Source: an uncultured Oscillospiraceae bacterium
Lineage (GTDB): Bacteria > Bacillota > Clostridia > Oscillospirales > Oscillospiraceae
Assembly: GCA_947628315.1 (NCBI GenBank)
Contig: CANQZJ010000009.1
Span: forward strand, 1-51,841
Length of the DNA: 51,841 nucleotides
Direction of reading: 5' to 3'
Shown: positions 9,099 to 20,230 of the stretch, piece after piece
Layout of the letters: every line of letters starts with the position of its first letter
Numbering within the stretch: position 1 is the first letter of the stretch
Program-made: the position numbers and the translations under genes
Notes under the pieces: generated by a model
Database searches by the model: none
What the model was told of the DNA's origin: nothing
The model's input: the letters and a program-made list of their open reading frames with translations, nothing else

Positions 9099-9129
9099 AG
9101 AGGGCCGCCCGTAAGGGCGGCCCTCTTTA
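9099..9129. terminator. Bidirectional terminator between icd and the STAS-fusion gene
   Basis: A 12-bp perfect stem AGAGGGCCGCCC with a GTAA loop, flanked by TTTA on the right and by TATTATC on the minus strand. It lies between two convergent stop codons. Confidence 0.8.
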
Positions 9130-9145
9130 TGCTGTCAATGTACGC

Positions 9146-10384
9146 TCAGTCCAGTGTCAGGATATTGTCATATCCCGTCTGCTCGAAGATGGAGCGGATC
9201 AGCTCGTTGGCCCCGGTGACGGTCACATGGCCCGTGCCCAGGCGCTTGGTCATGATGAGCAGCACCCGCAGTCCGGCGGAGGAGATGTACTCCAGATTCG
9301 ACATATCCACCGTGGCGGCGGTGAGGGCGTTTTCCCCGGCGATCTTCTCAAAGGCGGCCAGGAAGTCCGGCGCGGTGAGGGAGTCCACCCGGCCCCGGAG
9401 GACGACGGCGAGCTCCGTGCCGTTTACGGCGGTGTCTATACCGAAGGCGGCGCCCGTCTTTGCCTCGGGCTCCTGCCAGTCGGGATCCGGGGTGATCTCC
9501 CAGACCGTCAGGCCCGCGTACAGCTCTTTCATCGACTCGCGCTGCTGCTCGCCCAGCTGGGAGAATACCTTCAGTTCGGGCATGTACTCGCCCATGGGAA
9601 GCGGCTTCGCCTTCAGGCCGTTTTCGGCCAGAAGGGCCGTCGCCTTCTCAAATCCGTCCGCCTCTCCGAAGTGCATCACCAGATCGTTGCCCCCCACCGT
9701 CACGTCCGACTGGGTGGACAGGGTGTTGAAGGCGCTCATCATGTTTTTGATGGCCTCCTCGCCCATCACGGCTCTCAGCGTGCCAATGGTGCGCTTGCCC
9801 GCCTCCGGATCCGGGGTGAGCCAGCGGCCGCCGAACTCTTTGAGCACCCGCCGCACGTTGGCGCACAGCTGCCGCACCTCCGACTGGGTGAGGTAGGTCA
9901 GCGTCCCCTCGCTGGTGAGGCACACCGGCCCATCCACCCCGTCCAGGGCAGAGCGGAGAGAGGCGAAGTTTGTGAAATCCGCGGCCTTGTATTCCGCGGG
10001 GGCGGGGCGGTTTTTGCCGGCCAGCATCTTTTTCATCAGCGGGGCCATATCGTCGATGACGATGGGCAGGTCGCAGCCGATGAAGCGCTTGGCGGAAAGC
10101 CCCTCCCACAGGGCCCGGGGGGTATAGCCGCAGCCCAGATCCACGATGGTCTGCTCCGGCCCGGCGGCCAAAAACTGATCCATGATTTCGTGGAAGGCGT
10201 CTACCTGCGCCATCATGCCCAGGCTCAGGGCGGCCTGCTGCCCGCCCTGGAACACCTCGTCCGGTTCGATGTGCAGCTCTTTTGCCATCATGGCCGCATC
10301 CTGGTCTCCGGCCTTCATGAGATACACCAGGGCTGACTTGGCCGCGTTAAATGAGGGATTGGTTCGTTCTCTCAGTTCATCCAT
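9146..10384 (-). CDS. Class I methyltransferase (LCM-like) fused to a STAS domain
   Basis: A 412-aa two-domain protein. Residues 1 to about 300 form a SAM-dependent methyltransferase with motif I at 80-90 (IVDLGCGYTPR), an acidic motif II (FIGCDLP) and an LTSEGTLTYLT motif. These resemble the leucine-carboxyl/polyketide O-methyltransferase group. Residues from about 318 to the end form a STAS (anti-sigma-factor-antagonist) domain: beta-strand TELAVVLRGRVD, then VDMSNLEYISSAGLRVLL, where Ser368/Ser369 sit at the place of the phosphorylated Ser of SpoIIAA/RsbV. The start is the ATG preceded by GGAAAGGAAGG; codons further upstream lie in the promoter. The gene is monocistronic with its own promoter and terminator. 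The fusion suggests methylation coupled to a partner-switching signal, but substrate and partner kinase are unknown. Confidence 0.75.
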   Translation of the reverse strand: MDELRERTNPSFNAAKSALVYLMKAGDQDAAMMAKELHIEPDEVFQGGQQAALSLGMMAQVDAFHEIMDQFLAAGPEQTIVDLGCGYTPRALWEGLSAKRFIGCDLPIVIDDMAPLMKKMLAGKNRPAPAEYKAADFTNFASLRSALDGVDGPVCLTSEGTLTYLTQSEVRQLCANVRRVLKEFGGRWLTPDPEAGKRTIGTLRAVMGEEAIKNMMSAFNTLSTQSDVTVGGNDLVMHFGEADGFEKATALLAENGLKAKPLPMGEYMPELKVFSQLGEQQRESMKELYAGLTVWEITPDPDWQEPEAKTGAAFGIDTAVNGTELAVVLRGRVDSLTAPDFLAAFEKIAGENALTAATVDMSNLEYISSAGLRVLLIMTKRLGTGHVTVTGANELIRSIFEQTGYDNILTLD

Positions 10385-10480
10385 TTTGATGCCTTCCTTT
10401 CCGCACTTATGATCGTTTTGCGCGCCGGCCGGCGCTGTGTCCGGCCGCTCTGTCCATGGTCGGTTTGAACCAATTTGTAT

Positions 10481-10509
10481 AGTATCAAACCATCCGGCGC
10501 GTTTGTCAA
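10481..10509 (-). promoter_or_regulatory. Sigma-A promoter for the methyltransferase-STAS gene
   Basis: Minus-strand TTGACA and GATACT are separated by 17 nt, leaving a leader of about 90 nt before the ATG at 10384. Confidence 0.65.
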
Positions 10510-10560
10510 CCGCTTTGCCCTGAACGACATAAATGCGACCTGAATGACACCGGCCCGCCA

Positions 10561-10607
10561 AAAAACAGCGGGAAGGCTCCCGGATGGGGAGCCTTCCCGC
10601 TGTTTTT
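10561..10607 (-). terminator. Terminator of clpE
   Basis: A perfect 20-bp stem with a 7-nt loop. On the minus strand it is followed by TTTTTTGGCGG. It lies 10 nt beyond the clpE stop codon. The outer arm again carries AAAACAGCGG. Confidence 0.9.
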
Positions 10608-10616
10608 TTGTTATGC

Positions 10617-13175
<2,559 letters not shown>

Positions 13176-13217
13176 AGCTTGCTCCTTTCGCGGGGGAAGT
13201 GTTCTTTGGGACACACC

Positions 13218-13246
13218 ATATCAGATAAATATGAACATGTTGTGAA
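13218..13246 (-). promoter_or_regulatory. Candidate promoter for clpE
   Basis: Minus-strand TTCACA and TGATAT are separated by 17 nt. The -35 is good and the -10 is poor. I see no tandem GGTCAAA heptamers that would indicate a CtsR operator. Confidence 0.4.
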
Positions 13247-13309
13247 TATTATTGTGGCAATGTACGAGCAAACTGGCGCGTCCCGGAGAAACCGGCAGGG
13301 AATGCCGCG

Positions 13310-14080
13310 TCAGATGGGGAGATCCCTCCAAAGCTCCCAGAGCTTCTCCACCGTAAACAGCTTCAGCAGGGGGGACTCGGGTTCCGCCGGGATCCAGTTG
13401 AACGCCTGGCCCAGCCACACCACGACGATGATGACCAGGGCCGCCTCGATCAGCCCCAGGACGAGACCGCCGAGCAGGTTGATCTGCGCCAGAATGGGCA
13501 GTTTGAAAGCCAGATCCAGCGCGCGGCTCAGCAGCAGCCAGCCCAGCGCGATGGCCAGGAAGGTGAGGCCGAACAGAACTGTTTTGGAGATGCCCATGGC
13601 AATGTAGCCGGCCAGCGCGTCCACCGGAGTCTGGGCGGCGGTGGGCTTGACCTCGCCGCTGTCCACCGCCTCCTGGAGCACGTTGTAGATGCCCTTGAAA
13701 ATCGGGATGTCCTTGATGTGCTCCATCAGCGCCTTCAGGGTCAGGGAGGACTGCTGAGGATCGGCACCTTCCGCGTCACTTCCCGGAATGGGCGCCGCGG
13801 TGGCCGTGCCGACGCCGGTCAACGGGCCGCCGATCCCGGCGGAGGCCTCCGGGTCGGCGGAAGGATCCTTGATCGCGCCCTCGATGGTCTGGACGATCAT
13901 CGGCCGGATGATATTGGAAACCGGCCCACAGAAGGTGGAGGACACGAACTTCGCGCCGAAAAACGCCACGAAGACGGCGGCCAGGCCGCACAGCGTCAGG
14001 ATCAGGCCCTTTCGCGCGCCCTGCCAGGCGAAAAACGCCAGAACGGCGATGATGACAACGTCAAAGATGTAAGATGGCAT
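13310..14080 (-). CDS. CvpA family membrane protein
   Basis: A 256-aa protein with the CvpA/colicin V production fold: an opening helix PSYIFDVVIIAVLAFFAWQG, the conserved RKGL turn, a second helix, then two further helices near the C-terminus (KTVLFGLTFLAIALGWLLLS and LGLIEAALVIIVVVWLG). A long hydrophilic region of about 100 residues (roughly 65-165), rich in Asp, Pro and Ala, separates the helix pairs; this is longer than in typical 160-180-aa CvpA proteins. AGGAGG lies 9 nt before the ATG. It is the last gene of the leftward operon, 59 nt after the DUF5711 gene. CvpA proteins are linked to envelope integrity, but the molecular role is not settled. Confidence 0.8.
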   Translation of the reverse strand: MPSYIFDVVIIAVLAFFAWQGARKGLILTLCGLAAVFVAFFGAKFVSSTFCGPVSNIIRPMIVQTIEGAIKDPSADPEASAGIGGPLTGVGTATAAPIPGSDAEGADPQQSSLTLKALMEHIKDIPIFKGIYNVLQEAVDSGEVKPTAAQTPVDALAGYIAMGISKTVLFGLTFLAIALGWLLLSRALDLAFKLPILAQINLLGGLVLGLIEAALVIIVVVWLGQAFNWIPAEPESPLLKLFTVEKLWELWRDLPI

Positions 14081-14139
14081 GGTGGAGACCTCCTGTTTCT
14101 CTCATTTCAAGCGCCGGATCCCGGCGGGATGTGCGGGGG

Positions 14140-15336
14140 TCATGGGACGTAGAAGCCGGCGGTGTCCGCCGAGAGGAGAATGGCGGAGCCGTTGCTCAGC
14201 ATCAGCACCTTCCGGGCTCCCTGGGTGCCCTCCAGGGTGCTGTACAGCTCGAAATCGCTGGTGTAGATGTCCAGCCGGTCGGCGGTGAGCACCGCCACAT
14301 ACCGCCCGGCGGCGGAGATGGACAGCACCTGCTCGTTCATGGCGAGACTCCGGGTCTGGGCGCCCTTGCCCACCATCAGCAGCTCGGACTGGCTGCCCGA
14401 CTTGTGCCGGCTCACCAGCACAGCGGCAAAGTCGTCGCCGTCCAGGGTGTACTGCCGCAGATAGCGGCTGGCCCAGCTGGCGGAGTTTACATTGCCCGCG
14501 TGGTCGATGACCGACAGGCCCTGCTCCTCCAGGCACCACAGCAGATCGGCGCTGTGCTTCAGATCCAGAGAGACCGCGCCGCCCAGGGAGCAGGTGAGAT
14601 CGGGGGTGAACTCCCCGGCGGAATAGGTCATGGAGTAGAACTCCGCCGTGGTGGCAAAAGTGCCGTTCTCCTGCCCCACGGTGAGGATGGACAGCGTTTT
14701 GCCGTCGTCGGACAGGGCGGCGTCCGTGGCCAGGGTGGAGGACAGGTTCACGGTCATCACCGGCTCGTAGGCGGCGCTGTAGACCGTCACCGCGCTGCGG
14801 TAGCCGCTGGGCTGAGTGACCACGGTGAGCTGCCCGTTTTTGTTCAGCCGCGCGGACAGGATGGTCTCCAGGTCGTCCGCCGACCAGATGAGGGAGCGCT
14901 GCCCCAGCACAAAGAGGGAGGAGCCGCCGGCGTCATATGCCACGGCCAGGGTGCCGTTGGAGTCCACCACCGGGTGTTCCATGGAGGCGGACTGGCTGAT
15001 ATACCGGGTGCCGCTGCCGGAGTAGAGGGAGATGGCGTTGCCGGAGCACACCAGCAGGTCGCCGTCCAGGGCGGCAAAGGCGTCGTCGATGTTGCCGTCG
15101 TACACAAAGGACTCGGCCTGGCCGCTGTCGTTCCGCAGAAGGGAGCGGTACTCAAACCAGCGGCGGATGCTGTCGATGTTCAACCGGTCGCGGAAGGCCA
15201 CCGCCGCCACCGCGCCTACGGCCACCGCCGCCACCAGCAGGAATAACAGCAGCCGCTTGACAAAGCTGGGCGCCTTCTTTTTCGGTTTTGGTTCAGGCTG
15301 TTGGGCGGGTGTCTGCCTGGGGATCCGCTCCGCCAT
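14140..15336 (-). CDS. DUF5711 family membrane-anchored beta-propeller-like protein
   Basis: A 398-aa protein with a short Pro/Lys-rich cytosolic N-terminus, one membrane helix at about 26-48, and a large extracytoplasmic domain. That domain has repeated beta-strand blades with motifs such as DGDLLVCSGNAISLY, GTLAVAYDAGG and GRYVAVLTADRLDIY, suggesting a WD40/PQQ-like propeller. It resembles the Firmicute DUF5711 family, which has no known function. The start is the ATG with GAAAGGAGG directly upstream; an ATG six codons earlier overlaps that ribosome binding site and is rejected. It sits between truA and cvpA in the leftward operon. Pairing with CvpA hints at an envelope role, which is inference. 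Confidence 0.65.
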   Translation of the reverse strand: MAERIPRQTPAQQPEPKPKKKAPSFVKRLLLFLLVAAVAVGAVAAVAFRDRLNIDSIRRWFEYRSLLRNDSGQAESFVYDGNIDDAFAALDGDLLVCSGNAISLYSGSGTRYISQSASMEHPVVDSNGTLAVAYDAGGSSLFVLGQRSLIWSADDLETILSARLNKNGQLTVVTQPSGYRSAVTVYSAAYEPVMTVNLSSTLATDAALSDDGKTLSILTVGQENGTFATTAEFYSMTYSAGEFTPDLTCSLGGAVSLDLKHSADLLWCLEEQGLSVIDHAGNVNSASWASRYLRQYTLDGDDFAAVLVSRHKSGSQSELLMVGKGAQTRSLAMNEQVLSISAAGRYVAVLTADRLDIYTSDFELYSTLEGTQGARKVLMLSNGSAILLSADTAGFYVP

Positions 15337-15384
15337 AAAGCGCCCTCCTTTCATATCATGCTTCTGAATGGCATTCAGGAGCCG

Positions 15385-16140
15385 TTAAAGTACGTCCTCG
15401 TCGTACCAGAGATTCGTCATGTAGAGCCCGTCCGGCGGGGCGGTGGGGCCGGCCAGCGTCCGGTTCCGGGAGGACAGGATCTCCGGGATGTCCGCCGGAT
15501 CCAGCTTGCCCTCGGCGGCATAGATACAGGTGCCCACCATGGCGCGCACCATATTGTAGAGGAATCCGTCGGCGCACACCCGGCAGTCGATGATCTCGCC
15601 GCGGCGTTCCACGTCGAAGTAGTGGACGGTGCGGACGGTGGTCCTGGTCTCGGTGCCCACCGAGCGGACGGCGGCGAAGTCGTGGGTGCCCACAAACTGT
15701 TTTGCGGCCTTTGCCATGATGTGCTCGTCCAGGGGCTTGGGATAGAACCACACCCGGTTCACATAGAAGGGATCCCGGATGCGGGAGTTGTAGATGCGGT
15801 AGGTGTACTCCTTTTTCAGGCAGGAGCCGATGGCGTTGAAACTGTCGGGGACGACGGTCGCCTTATACACGGAGATGTCGTCCGGCAATCGGGTGTTCAC
15901 CGCCAGGGGCAGCCGGTCGATGGGGATGCCGGAGGTGGTGCGGAAGTTGGCAACGTACACCTGGGCGTGGACGCCGGCGTCGGTGCGGCCCGCCCCGGTG
16001 ACTTTGACGGGGTGCTCCACCACAGAGGACAGGGCCTTTTCCAGCGTCTCCGCCACAGAGGAGGCGTTTTTCTGCACCTGCCAGCCGTGGTAGGCGGTGC
16101 CGGTATAGCTGAGCCGCAGGGCGATGTTGCGCTGTTCCAT
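15385..16140 (-). CDS. truA: tRNA pseudouridine(38-40) synthase
   Basis: A 251-aa TruA that isomerises U38-U40 of the tRNA anticodon stem. The catalytic Asp54 lies in GAGRTDAGVHA, and the opening LSYTGTAYHGWQVQ and the C-terminal FLYNMVRAMVGT segment are typical. Length matches the family. GAAAGGCGG lies 8 nt before the ATG; longer frames to the right are unsupported overlap with ecfT. It follows ecfT by 23 nt, as in the common Firmicute ecfA1-ecfA2-ecfT-truA order, but the usual rplM-rpsI do not follow. Confidence 0.95.
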   Translation of the reverse strand: MEQRNIALRLSYTGTAYHGWQVQKNASSVAETLEKALSSVVEHPVKVTGAGRTDAGVHAQVYVANFRTTSGIPIDRLPLAVNTRLPDDISVYKATVVPDSFNAIGSCLKKEYTYRIYNSRIRDPFYVNRVWFYPKPLDEHIMAKAAKQFVGTHDFAAVRSVGTETRTTVRTVHYFDVERRGEIIDCRVCADGFLYNMVRAMVGTCIYAAEGKLDPADIPEILSSRNRTLAGPTAPPDGLYMTNLWYDEDVL

Positions 16141-16163
16141 CGGCGTACCGCCTTTCATGAGAA

Positions 16164-16970
16164 TTACAGTCCGAAGTGCCCCATGACGCCGATCGCCGCC
16201 GCCAACACGATGGAGCCGATGATGAACGCCACGTCGCCGCCGCGGTAGTGGAGCTGATTCATCCGGGTGCGGCCCTCGCCGCCGTGGTAGCAGCGGCACT
16301 CCATGGCGGTGGCCAGCTCGTCGGCCCGCCGGAAGGCGGAGATGAACAGCGGCACCAGCAGGGGGATCAGCGCCTTGGCGCGCTGGATGATGCTGCCGTT
16401 GTCAAAGTCGGCGCCCCGGGCCCGCTGGGCGGACATGATCTTGTCGGTCTCCTCGATCAGCGTGGGGATGAACCGCAGGGCGATGGACATGATCATGGAC
16501 AGCTCGTGGACGGGCACGTGGAGCTTTTTCAGGGGCGACAGCAGCCTCTCCAGCCCGTCGGTCAGCGCCAGGGGGGAGGTGGTGTAGGTGAGCAGGAAGG
16601 TGCAGGAGATCAGCATCATGATGCGCACCACCATGAAGAAGGCGCGGAACACGCCCTCGTAGGTGACGGTGATGATCCAGACCTTAAAGATCGGCGTGCC
16701 GGGGGTGTAGATGGCGTTGAGCACGGCGGTGAACACCAGCAGGAAGATCACCGGCTTCATGCCCTTGAACAACGCCTTTGCCTTGACGGAAGACACCTTC
16801 ACGATGATCGCCAGCACCGCCAGCAGAATCGCATAGGTGACGAACCACTGGGCCAGAAACAGCGCCACGATGTAGACCACCAGGCCGATCAGCTTGGCCC
16901 TGGGGTCTAATTTATGGATGGGGGAGGAGCCGGGGAAATACTGGCCCAGAGTGATGTCCTTTAGCGCCAT
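16164..16970 (-). CDS. ecfT: Energy-coupling factor transporter transmembrane protein EcfT
   Basis: A 268-aa membrane scaffold of the group II ECF vitamin transporter. It links the two ATPases to interchangeable substrate-binding S components. Several helices are followed by cytosolic coupling helices that contain AQRARGADF, the first Ala-Arg-Gly motif that docks in an EcfA groove. The second motif region reads ECRCYHGG, a variant of the usual ARGY. Its ATG overlaps the ecfA2 stop (TAATG), indicating translational coupling. No S component gene is nearby, which is normal for group II systems where S subunits are scattered. Confidence 0.93.
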   Translation of the reverse strand: MALKDITLGQYFPGSSPIHKLDPRAKLIGLVVYIVALFLAQWFVTYAILLAVLAIIVKVSSVKAKALFKGMKPVIFLLVFTAVLNAIYTPGTPIFKVWIITVTYEGVFRAFFMVVRIMMLISCTFLLTYTTSPLALTDGLERLLSPLKKLHVPVHELSMIMSIALRFIPTLIEETDKIMSAQRARGADFDNGSIIQRAKALIPLLVPLFISAFRRADELATAMECRCYHGGEGRTRMNQLHYRGGDVAFIIGSIVLAAAIGVMGHFGL

Positions 16971-17839
16971 TACTTTCCGCCCCCTTTCTTTTGGAGGGCG
17001 GCAAGCACCGCGTCCCGGGCCTGCTCCACCGTGTAGACGGAGGCGGGCACGTCAACGCCCATGGCGCGGAGCCGGGCGAACACGCCGGTCATGGCGGGGA
17101 CGCCCAGGCCCATTTTCTCCAGCTCGGCGACGTGGGAGAACACGTCGGCCGGCGCGCCGGAGAAGGGGATGTGCCCGTGGTCGATGACCACCAGCCGCTC
17201 CGCCTCCCGGGCCACCTCCTCCATGGAGTGGGACACCAGGATGATGCAGGCGTTTTTCTCCTCGTGATAGGCGCGGATGTTCTCCAGGATCTTCGCGGAG
17301 CCGGCGGGATCGAGGCCGGCGGTGGGCTCGTCCAGGATGAGCACCGACGGCTCCATGGCGATGACCCCCGCGATGGCGACTCTCCGCTTCTGCCCGCCGG
17401 ACAGGTCGAAGGGGGACTTTTCCAGCGTCTTGTCCTTCAGCCCCACAAAGTGGGCCGCCTGGCGCACCCGCCGGTCGATCTCGTCCTTGTCCAGCCCCAT
17501 GTTTTTGGGGCCGAAGGCGATGTCCTGATACACCGTCTCCTCGAAGAGCTGGTACTCCGGGTATTGGAACACCAGCCCCACCTGGAATCGGATCTGGTGG
17601 GTGCGCTGCTGATCTGCCCAGATGTCCTCCCCGTCGAACAGCACCTGGCCGTCCGTGGGCTTCAACAGGCCGTTCAGGTGCTGGATCAGGGTGGACTTGC
17701 CCGACCCGGTGCGCCCGATGACGGCGATATATTCCCCCGGCATGGCCGAGAACGCCACGCCGTCCAGCGCGGTGTGCTGGAAGGGTGTGCCCTGGCTGTA
17801 CACGTGGGTCAGATTTTTTGTCTCAATAATGGGATCCAA
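16970..17839 (-). CDS. ecfA2: Energy-coupling factor transporter ATP-binding protein EcfA2
   Basis: A 289-aa ABC ATPase. Walker A is GRTGSGKST (42-50), the Q-loop region is VFQYPEYQLFEETV, the signature is DLSGGQKRRVAIAG and Walker B is VLILDEPTAGLDP, followed by the H-loop VSHSMEEV. The YPEYQLFEETV stretch is diagnostic of ECF ATPases of the A2 type. It pairs with EcfA1 and EcfT to energise vitamin uptake at the inner face of the membrane. It is 12 nt downstream of ecfA1 and overlaps ecfT. Confidence 0.93.
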   Translation of the reverse strand: MDPIIETKNLTHVYSQGTPFQHTALDGVAFSAMPGEYIAVIGRTGSGKSTLIQHLNGLLKPTDGQVLFDGEDIWADQQRTHQIRFQVGLVFQYPEYQLFEETVYQDIAFGPKNMGLDKDEIDRRVRQAAHFVGLKDKTLEKSPFDLSGGQKRRVAIAGVIAMEPSVLILDEPTAGLDPAGSAKILENIRAYHEEKNACIILVSHSMEEVAREAERLVVIDHGHIPFSGAPADVFSHVAELEKMGLGVPAMTGVFARLRAMGVDVPASVYTVEQARDAVLAALQKKGGGK

Positions 17840-17851
17840 AGCCTTCCATCC

Positions 17852-18694
17852 TTATACCAATAGTTTCAAGAGGGCGGCGGCGCAGTCCTCCGCGTTCAGC
17901 GTGTCCAGCGGGACGTCCACGCCGCTCTTGCGCAGCTCATACATCAGCGCCACCGGCTGGGGGACTTCCAGACCCATGGAGCGCAGGCCCTCCACATCCT
18001 GGAACACCTCCGACGGCACGCCGTCCCGGACGATTTTCCCGTCGTGCATGATGACCAGCCGATCCGCCTGGGCGGCCTCGTCCATGTGGTGTGTGATGAG
18101 GACGACGGTGGCGCCCCGTTCCCGGTTCAGCTTCCTGATCGTGGTGATGACCTCGGCGCGTCCCACCGGATCCAGCATGGCGGTGGGCTCGTCCAGCACG
18201 ATGCACCGGGGCCGCATGGCCAGGACGCCCGCGATAGCTACCCGCTGTTTCTGCCCGCCGGACAGCAGGTGAGGGGCGTGACGGGCGTATTTCTCCATGC
18301 CCACGGTTTTCAGGGCGTCGTCCACCAGCCTGCGGATCTCGGCGGAGGGCACCCCCAGGTTCTCCGGGGCGAAGGCCACGTCCTCCTCCACAACGCTGGC
18401 GACGATCTGATTGTCCGGGTTCTGGAACACCATGCCGATCTGCCGGCGGATGTCCAGCAGACGATCCTCGTCCACGGTGTCCATGCCGTCCACATACACC
18501 TTGCCGCCGGAGGGCAGCAGAATGGCGTTGAAGTGCTTCGCCAACGTGGACTTGCCGGAACCGTTGTGGCCCAGCACCGCCACGAAAGAGCCGGCCTGGA
18601 TCGTCAGGTCGATATCGTCCAGCACGGTGGGGGCGACTCCCTCCTCGGTGGTGTATCGGAATGTCAGGTTTTCGGTACGGATAATGTCGCTCAT
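17852..18694 (-). CDS. ecfA1: Energy-coupling factor transporter ATP-binding protein EcfA1
   Basis: A 280-aa ABC ATPase, partner of EcfA2. Walker A is GHNGSGKST (42-50), the Q-loop is VFQNPDNQIVASVVEEDVAF, the signature is LLSGGQKQRVAIAG and Walker B is CIVLDEPTAMLDP. The NPDNQ...VEEDVAF segment is characteristic of EcfA1. Its ATG overlaps the stop of the VanZ-like gene by four bases (ATGA), so the two are translationally coupled. Confidence 0.93.
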   Translation of the reverse strand: MSDIIRTENLTFRYTTEEGVAPTVLDDIDLTIQAGSFVAVLGHNGSGKSTLAKHFNAILLPSGGKVYVDGMDTVDEDRLLDIRRQIGMVFQNPDNQIVASVVEEDVAFAPENLGVPSAEIRRLVDDALKTVGMEKYARHAPHLLSGGQKQRVAIAGVLAMRPRCIVLDEPTAMLDPVGRAEVITTIRKLNRERGATVVLITHHMDEAAQADRLVIMHDGKIVRDGVPSEVFQDVEGLRSMGLEVPQPVALMYELRKSGVDVPLDTLNAEDCAAALLKLLV

Positions 18695-19326
18695 AACTGC
18701 TCCTTACGTGGAACTACATGGAATTTGGCGGTAAAGGCGGGGGAGCGGCGGTCGACGGATCGCCACGCCAGCCAGCCCAGCATGACGCCCAGGGTATTCA
18801 GCACGATGTCGCTCACATCAAAGGTGCGGCCGATGCACAGCTGCCAGCTCTCGATGCACAGGGTGACGGTCAAACCGATCAGCAGGATCCGCTTTGCGCC
18901 GCAGCCCCGCCACAGCAGCCCCGTGAACAGGCCGATGGGCGCGAACACGACGATATTGCCGGCCAGGAAAAACAGCGCCCACAGCTTCAGATAGAGGCTG
19001 TCCTTGAAAAAGTCCAGGATGCCGCCGATCCACTCAAAGTTGCCCGGCTGGAAAAAGGGGCGGTCGAGGCCGCCGTTTTTAAGGGCGGTATACCAGTTGA
19101 GCCAGCGGGGGGTGAGGGTCAGCACCGACATGGCGCCGCAGTACAGCCAGAAGACCAGCATCGCCCATTCACGGGCGTTGGAGCTGGCCAATCCCAGCTT
19201 TGCCAACCGCTTGAGCCGGACAGGCCGCAGGACACAGTAGAGGATGGCCGCCGCCAACAGTCCGGGCAGCATCTTCACCAGATAGTTCAGGGTGCCGGCC
19301 ACGAACACGTCATAGACGTCCTCCAT
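18691..19326 (-). CDS. VanZ-like family membrane protein
   Basis: A 211-aa protein with about five membrane helices and the VanZ-domain signature: a LTLTPR-type loop after the second helix, the GNIVVFAPIG segment, an IESWQLCIGRTFDVSDIVLNT block with the conserved Glu and Asp, and a final LGVMLGW helix. VanZ proteins modestly affect teicoplanin resistance in enterococci, and in other Firmicutes the domain is widespread with unclear function. It sits 4 nt after the methyltransferase stop and overlaps ecfA1, so it belongs to the ECF operon rather than to a vancomycin cluster. Confidence 0.85.
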   Translation of the reverse strand: MEDVYDVFVAGTLNYLVKMLPGLLAAAILYCVLRPVRLKRLAKLGLASSNAREWAMLVFWLYCGAMSVLTLTPRWLNWYTALKNGGLDRPFFQPGNFEWIGGILDFFKDSLYLKLWALFFLAGNIVVFAPIGLFTGLLWRGCGAKRILLIGLTVTLCIESWQLCIGRTFDVSDIVLNTLGVMLGWLAWRSVDRRSPAFTAKFHVVPRKEQL

Positions 19327-19330
19327 GGGC

Positions 19331-20191
19331 TTACGCCTGCCAGCGGCCGGTGGCGCCGCAGGGGAGGGCCAGCCCCGTCTGGGTGACGGGCAGGCCCAGC
19401 TCGTCGGAGACGGTGCGGCCGCCGTATCTGCCGCCGATGACCGTCTGTAAAATATAGGTCAGCACCGACGGGGCCAGCCCCGTGGTGTAGGAGTTCAGGA
19501 TGACGAACAGGGGGGAGTCCGACAGCACGCCGGCCACCAGTTCCACAAAGGGGTAGAGGTTCTCCTCCAGCTTCCAAACCTCGCCGGAGGGCCCGCGGCC
19601 ATAGGAGGGCGGATCCATGATGACGGCGTCGTACCGGCGGCCGCGGCGGATTTCACGCTCCACGAATTTTGCGCAGTCGTCCACGATCCAGCGGATGGGG
19701 GCGTCCTCCAGGCCGGAGAGTTTCGCGTTCTCCCTGGCCCACTGCACCATCCCTTTCGCCGCGTCCACGTGGCACACAGAGGCCCCCGCCGCCGCGCAGG
19801 CCACGGTGGCCCCGCCGGTGTAGGCGAACAGGTTCAGCACGGAGACGGGCCGGTCAGCCCTCCTGATCTGCTCCCTCGCCCAGTCCCAGTTGGCGGCCTG
19901 CTCCGGGAAGATGCCGGTGTGCTTAAAGTTCATCAGGCCCACCTGGAAGGTCAGCTCCTTATAGTGCAGGCGCCACTTGCCGGCGTCCCCGCCGGAGGCC
20001 CACTGGCCGCCGCCGGTGTTGGAGCGGGCGTACCGGGCGTCGGGCTGCCGCCAGCCCCGGTGGCTGCGGGGGGTGTTCCAGATGGCCTGGGGGTCGGGCC
20101 GCACCAGCAGCTTGTCGCCCCAGCGCTCCAGCTTTTCGCCCCTGCCGCAGTCGATCAGCTCATATTCCGTCCAGTCAGACGCCAGCCACAC
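19331..20191 (-). CDS. RlmI-like class I SAM-dependent methyltransferase
   Basis: A 286-aa methyltransferase of the 23S rRNA RlmI/RlmK type. SAM motif I is NLFAYTGG at 120-127, the acidic ribose-binding residue follows in CHVDAAKG, and motif IV is DPPSYGRG at 193-200. The protein lacks an N-terminal PUA domain, so it is shorter than E. coli RlmI and the target base cannot be assigned. The start is the GTG at 20191, preceded by AGGAGG with 7-nt spacing; an earlier in-frame GTG would include that ribosome binding site. It is the first gene of the eight-gene leftward operon and lies 40 nt from a consensus promoter. Confidence 0.8.
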   Translation of the reverse strand: MWLASDWTEYELIDCGRGEKLERWGDKLLVRPDPQAIWNTPRSHRGWRQPDARYARSNTGGGQWASGGDAGKWRLHYKELTFQVGLMNFKHTGIFPEQAANWDWAREQIRRADRPVSVLNLFAYTGGATVACAAAGASVCHVDAAKGMVQWARENAKLSGLEDAPIRWIVDDCAKFVEREIRRGRRYDAVIMDPPSYGRGPSGEVWKLEENLYPFVELVAGVLSDSPLFVILNSYTTGLAPSVLTYILQTVIGGRYGGRTVSDELGLPVTQTGLALPCGATGRWQA

Positions 20192-20230
20192 GGAGACCCC
20201 TCCTCTCACAGGTGCGTATTAAATCAAGGT

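Noticed and set aside
13176-13309. CtsR operator upstream of clpE
   Set aside because: No tandem GGTCAAA heptamers on either strand of this interval.
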